Assembly: GCA_002699585.1 (NCBI GenBank)
Contig: PABP01000034.1
Location: forward strand, 62,001 to 126,000
Origin: Anaerolineaceae bacterium
GTDB taxonomy: Bacteria > Chloroflexota > Anaerolineae > Aggregatilineales > Phototrophicaceae
DNA length: 64,000 nucleotides
Direction: 5' to 3'
The first letter of the stretch is position 1; each line of letters begins with the position of its first letter. The notes under the pieces were generated by a model that ran no database searches, was not told the origin of the DNA, and worked only from the letters and a program-made list of their open reading frames with translations. Position numbers and translations under genes: made by a program. Below are positions 53,850 through 61,615 of this stretch, piece after piece.

Positions 53850-54341
53850 TTATTTTAAAGCGTCAAATCTTCCTCTCCAACTATCTACAAATTCTGATAG
53901 AAAGTCGAGAAAACTATCTGCAATCTTTTCAATCTTACAATCCTCTTCTCTCATCTCTTCCATATACATATACGTGGGTGGATTATCGCCTTCATCGGTT
54001 CTTATGAAAAAGAATACGTAACCTTGATGCATGTAAAAGACTATTGAATTGTCGAGTGCAGTATCTATAACATTTTTCTCTTTTAATATCTCTTTTGCCT
54101 CCGTATTCATGTCAAAGGCTAACATCGCTTGTGCTCCAGCATCACTGCCTGCGAAAATTCCGCCGCTTGAAGTTCCCATAACTTCAAGGTAAGCGAGAAA
54201 AGCTTTTGGCATGTAATCGATCTTTTGTTTTTCTTTGATCTTTTTGATAGTTTGTTCTGAACAACCTGCAATAAGCTTTGCTGCGTTAGGGTCAGAATCT
54301 ATAATTAGCTGTTTTAGTTCTTCGACTTTTCTTTTAAACAA
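53850..54341 (-). CDS. SMI1/KNR4 (SUKH)-family protein
   Basis: 163 aa, AT-rich. The SUKH pattern is seen in KIKEKQKIDYMPKAFLAYLE near residues 32-51, SGGIFAGSDAGAQAMLAF, NSIVFYMHQGYVFFFIRTDE and the C-terminal SFLDFLSEFVDSW. SUKH proteins are frequent immunity proteins against polymorphic toxins, but no toxin gene is adjacent, so it is an orphan. It is inserted, in opposite orientation, between the sigma-factor gene and the remnant of a second sigma gene. ATG is at 54341; a clear ribosome site is not obvious. Confidence 0.75.
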   Translation of the reverse strand: MFKRKVEELKQLIIDSDPNAAKLIAGCSEQTIKKIKEKQKIDYMPKAFLAYLEVMGTSSGGIFAGSDAGAQAMLAFDMNTEAKEILKEKNVIDTALDNSIVFYMHQGYVFFFIRTDEGDNPPTYMYMEEMREEDCKIEKIADSFLDFLSEFVDSWRGRFDALK

Positions 54342-54371
54342 TTTAGTTGATCCTCTTAGATAATTAGCCCA

Positions 54372-54460
54372 CTGTTGTGCACTTGCTGCACCATCACCTG
54401 CGCGAGGTCATGGCTCCGGTCAGCCGCCTGAACAGTTTTTTGCTTATGCGTGTGGCGTGA
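54372..54460 (+). pseudogene. Remnant of a second sigma-factor gene with internal deletion
   Basis: Reads in frame as TVVHLLHHHLREVMAPVSRL followed by NSFLLMRVA and TGA. The first part matches the TVVEKRLLHDHLRE segment of the intact sigma gene (53521-53543, 21 of 23 bases), the second part its 3' end (59 of 66). The junction falls at the shared CACCTGCGCGA / CATCTGCGCGA, so about 147 nt in between were lost by recombination at this short repeat. The 5' part is replaced by the SUKH region. Confidence 0.75.
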
Positions 54461-54461
54461 T

Positions 54462-55412
54462 CTAAGCAGTTGTTTGCTGGTAGGCCGCGACCGTCTGTTG
54501 CAGGCCCTCGCTGAAGCTGGTACGCGGCGCAAAGTCGAGCAGTTCGCGGGCTTTGTTGATGTTGGCCCCAGAATGCACGATGTCACCGACGCGGGCGGGC
54601 TTATGGATGGGCTGCATATCCGTACCCAGAATGGCGTTCAACTCCTCGACCAGCGTCAGCAGCGAAATACTGGTTCCAGTTGCCAGGTTGATGACCTCGC
54701 CGACCGCATCTGGTGCATGGGCCGCTAGCCAGTTCCCCTGAACCACGTTGTTCACATGGATGAAATCGCGCGTTTGTTCACCATCGCCGAAGATAATCGG
54801 CGCTTGGCCCTCCAGCATGCGGGTGATGAACTTGGGAATCACGGCGGCGTATTCCGAATTGGGGTCCTGACGTGGGCCGAAGACGTTGAAGTAACGCAAG
54901 CATACCGTTTCCAGGCCATAGCTCTCATGGAACGCCTGACAGTAAATTTCCCCGGCGAGCTTGGCCGCACCATAGGGCGATAGGGGAGCCGGGAGCATGG
55001 TTTCGGTCTGGTTGGTAGGCTGACGATCGCCATAGGCGGCTGACGAGGCCGCATAAACTACGCGCCGTACCTCTGCATCAACGGCGGCTTTGAGTACGCT
55101 GACTGTTCCCGTGACGCAGTGGGCATTGGCTTCTAACGGGTCGGCAATGCTACGCGGGACCGAGGGCAAGGCAGCCTGATGAAAAACGGCATCTGCGCCT
55201 TTGAAGACGTCCGTGATGGCGGTAGTATCCAATATGCTCAGTTCATGAATGGTCAGATCGCCATCAGGCGAACGCAGGTAGTCCAGGTTGGAGGATTTGC
55301 CCGTCAGCAGGTTATCGACCACGCGGACACTATGCCCCTGGGTCAAGAGGTTGGCGGCAATATGTGACCCGATGAACCCGGCCCCGCCTGTAACAATATA
55401 TGTTTCGCTCAT
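54462..55412 (-). CDS. NAD-dependent sugar-nucleotide epimerase/dehydratase
   Basis: 316 aa, extended SDR fold. Cofactor motif TGGAGFIGSHIA (about 7-18), DNLLTGKSSNLDYL for the adenosine pocket, VYAASSAAYG with catalytic Ser (about 116-125), YGAAK (YxxxK, about 146-150), RYFNVFGPRQDPNSEYAAVIPKF for substrate binding. The profile is that of UDP-glucose or UDP-GlcNAc(A) 4-epimerase-like enzymes (WbpP/GalE group). It could supply the epimerase step missing beside galT-galK, or surface polysaccharide precursors. ATG 55412 is preferred over 55430. The gene is convergent with the sigma remnant. Confidence 0.88.
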   Translation of the reverse strand: MSETYIVTGGAGFIGSHIAANLLTQGHSVRVVDNLLTGKSSNLDYLRSPDGDLTIHELSILDTTAITDVFKGADAVFHQAALPSVPRSIADPLEANAHCVTGTVSVLKAAVDAEVRRVVYAASSAAYGDRQPTNQTETMLPAPLSPYGAAKLAGEIYCQAFHESYGLETVCLRYFNVFGPRQDPNSEYAAVIPKFITRMLEGQAPIIFGDGEQTRDFIHVNNVVQGNWLAAHAPDAVGEVINLATGTSISLLTLVEELNAILGTDMQPIHKPARVGDIVHSGANINKARELLDFAPRTSFSEGLQQTVAAYQQTTA

Positions 55413-55682
55413 GAATGCTCTGATCCCCAATAAGTGAATATGTGTGACGCATCATAACATGTACCTATGCTAATGCTATCGGTATCAGGGGAATTGGTCA
55501 ATTGAGGTGTGGGGCGAAAATAAAAACGCTGCCTGTCATTGTCGAACGCCGCACAACCACAGGCAACCGTAGGAGGATGCAAATTCATCTATTTTGGAAA
55601 TCGGCAACCTAACACAAGAATCGTGCTACAGATGCCTTAGGAACGTCCTTACGCAGGTCAACCCTAGGCGCGACCGATAGGC

Positions 55683-55877
55683 CTAGACGCGGTAGGTGCT
55701 GCGATACCCGTGGAAATAAGGACTGTAAACCGCGCCATATTCATCCATAGGCTGGTAAGAAACAGCTTTCGGTTTTTCCTCGATTTCGTGGGGGCTGTCC
55801 ATGTCGACAGTGTGCTTTTTGCGAGCAGCATCAAGGACGGAATCAACGGTCTTTTTGTTATCTTTGCGTGTAAACAT
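55683..55877 (-). CDS. Small hypothetical protein
   Basis: 64 aa, soluble and charged (MFTRKDNKKTVDSVLDAARK ... DEYGAVYSPYFHGYRSTYRV). Nothing recognisable, but the composition is protein-like and the gap is otherwise empty. The ribosome site is weak (GGATG). Could be a conserved small protein or a chance ORF. Confidence 0.4.
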   Translation of the reverse strand: MFTRKDNKKTVDSVLDAARKKHTVDMDSPHEIEEKPKAVSYQPMDEYGAVYSPYFHGYRSTYRV

Positions 55878-56044
55878 AATCTAACATCCATAAATAAGTA
55901 CAACATATTATTGTCTATACTGTACGCGATGATTTGACCGCTGGCAACGATTCTAAAAAAATCAAATGCTGCACATAAATTCCCAGTATCAGGTCAAAAA
56001 ACATTAGTAGGGGAGCCTAAAGTATTTTAAAAAATCAAAGGGGT

Positions 56045-58249
56045 TTATAAGGGACCACTTGCGCTGTGGTCTAATTGGTTGACCGAATAGGGGATCGTTA
56101 CGATAAATGTCGTTCCTTTATTCTGTATAGAGCTGAATTCTATGTTGCCATCGTGATGCCTCACGGCACGCTCAACAATAGACAACCCCAGGCCCGTGCC
56201 GCGTTTGTTGCCAACATTCGCACCCCGGATAAAAGGGTCGAAAATATGGCTCTGATCGGCTTCTGGGATGCCGATGCCCGTATCGGACACAGTCAGTTGC
56301 CACTGGTCCTCCTGATAATCCAGGGTTACGCGGACGACCTTGCTTTCGCTGCTGTACTTGATGGCGTTCTCCACAAGATTGATAAATATATGCTGCATCT
56401 GAGTGATATCACAGCGGACATTTTGGACCTTGCCTGTAATATCAAAAGTGATGTCGTAACCTGTGCCGATACTGGCAAGCAGGTCTTCGTAGGCGCTCCT
56501 AAAGACAGCACTGAGATCGATGTGGCTGCGATCTTTCTGCTTATGTGGGGTTTCGTCCAGGGTTAGCGAGAGCAGGTCATTCAGCATTTCTGTCATACGG
56601 GTGACGTTGGAGTCAATCTGGTTGAAGTTACGCGCGCGCTGCTGGTCATTCATGCGTTCGTAGTAGCGCTCTAAACCATCTTTTGCGGAAAGAATCGTCG
56701 CCAGCGGCGTACGGAATTCATGCGATACGACCGCAATGAACTGCGACTTCAACTGGTTGAGTTCCATCTCATGCGCCAATGCGTCGCGCAAGCCTTCTTC
56801 CATCTTCTTCAAGTCACTGATGTCACGTATCGTGAACACAATACCACTGACATGGTCGCGGCTGTTGCGGACGGCGGCCAGGGTTGTATCGATATAAGTC
56901 GGATTGGTATCGCGGTTGATGGTCGTCGCGATGAGGCGCTCCGACTGCGATACACCACTTGCAACGCGCACCAGGGCAGCGGCACAATCATTGGACTGCT
57001 GCGGGTCAATGTCTATCAACTCAACGATAGATAGGTTCTCATCAGTGCGGGTTAGCGGTCCAAATATCTTTTCGAAAGCCGTATTCGTCCGAATAATATG
57101 CCCATCTTGTGTGGTGAAGGCTACGCCATCGCTACTGTAATTGAGAATGGTCTCGACCTGTTCTTTCGCCTCTCGCAGTTCAAGCGTGCGTTCTGCCAAT
57201 AGCTGCTCTTGATCGGTAGCAAAGGTACGGATTTCTTCATAGAGACGTGCATTTTCGATGGCGACTGCCGCGCGTTGGGCAAAAGCTTCAAGAACGCGCA
57301 CGTCGTTGGGGCTAAAAGAGTGCGTTTGCGTACTCTGTAAGTCGAGCACGCCAATAATGTTGTTATTCGTGCGCAGTGGGATGACCAGCTCGGATTTGGC
57401 TTCCGGTACATTGGCGACGTAGCGCGTATCCTGGCTGACATCCGGGGCGTAGGTTGTGATGCCGCTGCGAATCGCAGAGGGGACCAACCCCGGCCCATCC
57501 AGATAAAGCGGCTCGGCGGTGCTTAAGCCTTCAATACCGGCGCGGGGTAAGCGCTCTAACTGCGGTGAATACAGATCGACCAGGATGACGCCACAATCCA
57601 CATGTGCGAACTCTTTGACGACGGCTTCAGCAATTTGACCACCCAACATGCGGACGTTATCGGTTGTGAGCAAAACAGAAGTTGCATTGTAGAGAGCTTC
57701 AAGTTCGCTGGTGGTTTGTTCTTGCTGACGATAAATCGTTGCCAGATGAACGGCCAGACTGGTCTGAGCAACGAGGGGCTGTATCCGTCGAACGTCCTGG
57801 TCACTGAATTGATTGGGCGTCATGCCCTGTAGGAAGATGAATCCGAAAAATGCATCCTGAGTGAACATGGGGATCGCAATATGCGACCGGATCCATTGCG
57901 TCCGGTCATCGATAATCCAGTCAGGATCATTGTGTGTATCGGCTGTCAGGACGGGTTGGTGCGTCGTATAGGCTTGCTTGAGCGCGACATACTCGTCGAC
58001 ATTGAAAATGTCATTCGCCTGCAAATAGGAGAGGTCGTTGGGATAATAACTGCGGAAGTTGCGGACTTTGTCACCATCTAGCAGGGAGATGGTAATGACA
58101 TCTGAAACAACAACTTCACTGATACAAGATAACAGATAGTCCAGTACGGCATCGATATCTGGCATCCGCTGCATGACTTCGATAGGCATGCGTTGTACCA
58201 GTGCGTTGATATCTTGAGATAACCCTTGCGGTTCTTCCACTTGATTCAT
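56045..58249 (-). CDS. Sensor histidine kinase with GAF-GAF-PAS input
   Basis: 734 aa, no membrane segments, so a cytoplasmic sensor. Two GAF domains (about 20-175 and 190-340; the second has VPEAKSELVIPLRTNNNIIG) and a PAS domain (about 365-485; DGHIIRTNTAFEKIFG) precede the HisKA helix pair with VSHEFRTPLATIL (phospho-His about 512). The HATPase domain has NLVENAIKYS (N box), DTGIGIPEAD (G1) and GTGLGLSIV (G2). All catalytic motifs are intact. Signals may be small ligands or redox/light cofactors bound by the GAF or PAS domains. First of four signalling genes on this strand; no receiver partner is adjacent downstream. Confidence 0.92.
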   Translation of the reverse strand: MNQVEEPQGLSQDINALVQRMPIEVMQRMPDIDAVLDYLLSCISEVVVSDVITISLLDGDKVRNFRSYYPNDLSYLQANDIFNVDEYVALKQAYTTHQPVLTADTHNDPDWIIDDRTQWIRSHIAIPMFTQDAFFGFIFLQGMTPNQFSDQDVRRIQPLVAQTSLAVHLATIYRQQEQTTSELEALYNATSVLLTTDNVRMLGGQIAEAVVKEFAHVDCGVILVDLYSPQLERLPRAGIEGLSTAEPLYLDGPGLVPSAIRSGITTYAPDVSQDTRYVANVPEAKSELVIPLRTNNNIIGVLDLQSTQTHSFSPNDVRVLEAFAQRAAVAIENARLYEEIRTFATDQEQLLAERTLELREAKEQVETILNYSSDGVAFTTQDGHIIRTNTAFEKIFGPLTRTDENLSIVELIDIDPQQSNDCAAALVRVASGVSQSERLIATTINRDTNPTYIDTTLAAVRNSRDHVSGIVFTIRDISDLKKMEEGLRDALAHEMELNQLKSQFIAVVSHEFRTPLATILSAKDGLERYYERMNDQQRARNFNQIDSNVTRMTEMLNDLLSLTLDETPHKQKDRSHIDLSAVFRSAYEDLLASIGTGYDITFDITGKVQNVRCDITQMQHIFINLVENAIKYSSESKVVRVTLDYQEDQWQLTVSDTGIGIPEADQSHIFDPFIRGANVGNKRGTGLGLSIVERAVRHHDGNIEFSSIQNKGTTFIVTIPYSVNQLDHSASGPL

Positions 58250-58336
58250 GCGTCATTGTCAACCGATTGTCAAGAAATGTCTATTAGGCAGCAATATATC
58301 CCCAAAACCACCTACATTATCTTAACGCATATTATC

Positions 58337-58383
58337 CTCGATGAGTATCGAGATTTGTAACCAGTCTCCTTAACCAGTCTCCC
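58337..58383. promoter_or_regulatory. Inverted repeat and 13-nt tandem repeat upstream of the GAF-PAS kinase
   Basis: CTCGAT-GAGT-ATCGAG (58337-58352) is a 6-bp inverted repeat. Directly next to it TAACCAGTCTCC(T/C) occurs twice in tandem (58358-58383). Both lie 88-134 nt upstream of the kinase start on the minus strand and could be operators. Confidence 0.35.
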
Positions 58384-58485
58384 TAATCTGTTGTCTTAAC
58401 TTATCCCATCGTATTTCGGTCGGTTACTTGCTTATAGTGATCGCCGGGCTTTGTGCTGCCACTTTTACCACAGCTCGGCCATACT

Positions 58486-59619
58486 CTAAACACTAATCGA
58501 CACTGTTGTGCCTTTACCGGGCGTACTGTTGATGTGTAATGCGCCATCAAACATCTTGGCCAGATGCTGCACGATGGCCAACCCCAGGCCAATGCCTTGT
58601 TGTTCGTAGATATTGCGATTGAACTGAATGTAGGCACCTATCTGTTGGATTTCGCTTTCGCTCATGCCCGTGCCGTAATCTGTGACCGAAACCTCGTAGC
58701 GTCCCCTGGTATCAAAACCGGATGTGATCTTAATCGGCGTGCCTTGCTTGGAAAAAGCACAGGCGTTGCGCAATAGTTCATGCAGCATTTTGGTGAGCAC
58801 AGGCTCCGGTAGGGGGCTATCCTCTTCCATCATATTGAAGACCAGATCTTGCTTACGCCCATAGTCGGCAGCAAGGTTTTTACATTCCGCCTGTATATCC
58901 ACAGCCCAACCATACTGGCTGTTGCGTAGATGGGCAGCGACAGTCTCGATATCGACATCTATCGTGCTGAGTTCAGTAAACAGCAGGTAGTTCTCTACCA
59001 TGCGATGTAATTTCTTACCCGCATTTAGGATGTGGCTCGCCCGTGAGGCTTCCTCAGTGTTGCCCTTTTTCCCGGCATCTTGCAGCATAATTTCGCTGTA
59101 GCCCAGGATGGTTGTCAAAGGTGTACGGAACTCATGGGGCAAGGAACGCGTCACCAGATCATGGATCTGTTGAACGCGCTGCTGTTGGGACTCCGCAACG
59201 GCCTTCACTTTTTGCATTTGCGTTTCGATGGCTTGCAGCATCTCGTCATAGGAAAATGGCTTGGTGATGTAGTCATCAGCGCCTAATTCCATACCCGCGC
59301 GCATATCACTGCGTTCCGCTTTGGCTGTCATGAAGATGAACGGAATCAGCCGTGTGCTGGCGTGCGAACGAATCGCCTTGAGCACCTGATAGCCATTGAT
59401 GTGCGGCATCATAATGTCGCACAGGATCACATCGGGTTCTTTGCTGAGTGCAGCAGCGATCCCGTGGGCGCCATCTGGTGCGGTAATGACCTCGAAATTT
59501 TCCATGCTCAGGACATCAGTCATGTCCAAGCGCAGGTCCTTTTCATCCTCGATTATGAGGACGCGAGTGGGCTTTTCCTTGTCGAAATTCGTTTCTACAT
59601 CCTGTGTGGCTGAGATCAT
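58486..59619 (-). CDS. Hybrid receiver - histidine kinase
   Basis: 377 aa. An N-terminal receiver (about residues 15-130) has VLIIEDEKD, phospho-Asp in VILCDIMMPHINGYQ (about 68), FIFMTAKA and ADDYITKPF. The HisKA domain has RSLPHEFRTPLTTILGYSE (phospho-His about 163), and the HATPase LLRNACAFSK, DYGTGMSESE, GIGLGLAIV. Receiver-first hybrid kinases usually take phosphate from an upstream kinase and change their own activity. I use ATG 59619 because AGGTAAT precedes it; the longer frame to 59814 overlaps the neighbouring kinase gene. It likely connects with the kinase encoded immediately upstream (59720-61378). Confidence 0.88.
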   Translation of the reverse strand: MISATQDVETNFDKEKPTRVLIIEDEKDLRLDMTDVLSMENFEVITAPDGAHGIAAALSKEPDVILCDIMMPHINGYQVLKAIRSHASTRLIPFIFMTAKAERSDMRAGMELGADDYITKPFSYDEMLQAIETQMQKVKAVAESQQQRVQQIHDLVTRSLPHEFRTPLTTILGYSEIMLQDAGKKGNTEEASRASHILNAGKKLHRMVENYLLFTELSTIDVDIETVAAHLRNSQYGWAVDIQAECKNLAADYGRKQDLVFNMMEEDSPLPEPVLTKMLHELLRNACAFSKQGTPIKITSGFDTRGRYEVSVTDYGTGMSESEIQQIGAYIQFNRNIYEQQGIGLGLAIVQHLAKMFDGALHINSTPGKGTTVSISV

Positions 59620-59719
59620 TGAAATTACCTGCCAGTCTATGCTTCTTAAGGATTTTGTTATTTCGATTTCTAATTGCTTACGATCAAAATACGGGTTATT
59701 GGCTAGCTTATGCAGACTG

Positions 59720-61378
59720 CTATAACGCGCTCGATTTAGTGAAACGACACGTGACGGTCGTGCCTTCACCCAGGGTGCTCTCCAAAGCCACGTCACCGCC
59801 CAGCAAGCGCACATCCTCTTTCAGAATGGCCAGGCCCAACCCATTGCCTGGGAGGGGCAGGGCATTACTCGAGCGATAGAAACTCTCGAATACGCGATCA
59901 ATATCTTCCTGCGGGATGCCGACGCCGTTGTCGGCCACTTGTACGATCACTTCAGACTGTGTTGTTTGTAGGATGACCCGAACCTGGCCGTCGTCCTCGC
60001 TGAACTTAAACGCATTCGCGATCAATTGGCGCAAGATGCGCCGCAAGACTTCTTCGTCTGCCCAAATTGTCGCATCGTCATCGGTCGTCGCCTGGTAGAG
60101 GATGTCGACTCGCCCGTGGTCTATCTGATATTTGCGCAAGAAGCGCGTTAACCATTTGTTGACGTCAATCGGCATCGGGTTGAATAGCGTCTGATGACTC
60201 TCTAGGTCGCTCAAAACCAATACATTGTCGAGCAACACGGTCATTCGTTCGATTTGCTGCTTGATGCGCTCCAGGCGTTGAACACGATGATCGTGGTTCA
60301 TCTTGTCGTGGTAATCGACGAAGGACTCCGCAGCGGCCTGGATGATCGCCAGGGGGGTGCGGAATTGGTGCGACGCCATCGAAACAAATTGGGAACGCAG
60401 ATGATTCACTTCTTGTTCGTGGGCCAACTGCGTGCGCAACTGATTTTCGATCTTTACGCGTTCAGTCACGTCTTGCATGGTACATACGAAGCCAACATGG
60501 GCTTTCAGTTCGACAATAGCCGCTATGGTAATGTCGACGTTTTGCTGTTCTTCTGTATTCAGTTGCACCATGACCTGACTTTGGCTACCTGAATCGTGCG
60601 CATCCTGCATGGCCTCGCGCAGCACATCCATATCCTGGTCGTGCACAATCTCCCAGAAGGGCTGCCCGATATAATCGTTGATGTCGCATTGCATCAGACG
60701 CGAGAAGGGCGCATTGTATTGTTGAATAATGCCGTCTTCGTTCAGGAATAAGATGACATTCGAGCTGTTTTCCAAAGCTAGACGAAAACGATTGTTGCTG
60801 CTCATCAGCTCGGCCTGGGTGCCCTTGTCAAATGTGGCCACCTGTTGCCAGTTGAGTTGCTCTAGCAGCGTATGCAAAATCCCCATCGTACCCTGGACGG
60901 CGAAATGGTCTAAAAGATGGGTGGGTTCATCCCCCAGATCATGTTGGAATTCACCTTCATTAGCTGAAGTTGCCACCGACAACCCGCCAAAGTCATGACT
61001 GCCATCAGCCAGGGGTATTACCCAAAGGTGCTCCCAATCTTCATTTAAGAGCGTATCCGTGAGCACATAGGAGTCGTCTATCTGTCCGCGATAGATATGC
61101 CCGATTTCAAGCGGATTGCGTACCCAATTTAAGGGCGTGGAGTGTGTAACCAAGGATACTTCATGATGGGTGCCCCTGGCAATAATCGACCCATCACCGG
61201 CACCAATGGCCGCCAGATTTACAAAACCAACGGCGGAGTCGCAGGTACTACAATGCTCCAACATCAGCCTGATGGTTGCCAGTAGCACCTCAGAAATGTT
61301 GGTGCCATAAAGGATCTCAGGGTGAAGCGAGAGTTGCTCCCTATTTGAATGTATTTGTCTAGCAGTGCGTGGATTCAA
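59720..61378 (-). CDS. Sensor histidine kinase with GAF-like and PAS input
   Basis: 552 aa, cytoplasmic. N-terminal region (about 20-190) resembles a GAF domain with a CSTC pair near residues 43-46 that could bind a metal or act as redox switch. PAS domain at about 200-310 (NVILFLNEDGIIQQYNAPFSRLMQCD), HisKA with MASHQFRTPLAIIQ (phospho-His about 345), HATPase with LIANAFKFSE, DNGVGIPQED and GNGLGLAIL. TTG 61378 is the start, with CAGGGA 6 nt upstream. It lies 100 nt before the receiver-kinase gene, and the two are probably co-transcribed. Confidence 0.88.
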   Translation of the reverse strand: MNPRTARQIHSNREQLSLHPEILYGTNISEVLLATIRLMLEHCSTCDSAVGFVNLAAIGAGDGSIIARGTHHEVSLVTHSTPLNWVRNPLEIGHIYRGQIDDSYVLTDTLLNEDWEHLWVIPLADGSHDFGGLSVATSANEGEFQHDLGDEPTHLLDHFAVQGTMGILHTLLEQLNWQQVATFDKGTQAELMSSNNRFRLALENSSNVILFLNEDGIIQQYNAPFSRLMQCDINDYIGQPFWEIVHDQDMDVLREAMQDAHDSGSQSQVMVQLNTEEQQNVDITIAAIVELKAHVGFVCTMQDVTERVKIENQLRTQLAHEQEVNHLRSQFVSMASHQFRTPLAIIQAAAESFVDYHDKMNHDHRVQRLERIKQQIERMTVLLDNVLVLSDLESHQTLFNPMPIDVNKWLTRFLRKYQIDHGRVDILYQATTDDDATIWADEEVLRRILRQLIANAFKFSEDDGQVRVILQTTQSEVIVQVADNGVGIPQEDIDRVFESFYRSSNALPLPGNGLGLAILKEDVRLLGGDVALESTLGEGTTVTCRFTKSSAL

Positions 61379-61514
61379 AATAGTCCCTGATGACTAATAA
61401 ACGGCGATTACAGTTTGCAAAGGGCACGGATTGACGATGTCAACGAGTGCCGAGTGCATCGTAATAAAGTGCAATCTTACTCTAAATTACTCTCTGTTAT
61501 GTGTCCCCACTATT

Positions 61515-61528
61515 CGTGCTAATACGGA
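61515..61528 (+). promoter_or_regulatory. 14-nt shared upstream sequence, site 1
   Basis: CGTGCTAATACGGA, 137 nt upstream of the TTG start of the minus-strand kinase gene; identical to 63656-63669. Candidate binding site for a common regulator. Confidence 0.45.
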
Positions 61529-61615
61529 TTTCAGGTGTCATTCAGTCGTCTAAGCCGATGCATGCGTAATAACACGTAGTTCACTTATCGATGTGCCGAG
61601 ACACATGAACGCAGC

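Noticed and set aside
55440-55680. Search for a tRNA or small RNA in the gap after the epimerase gene
   Set aside because: No cloverleaf, no T-loop GGTTCRA box and no strong hairpin.
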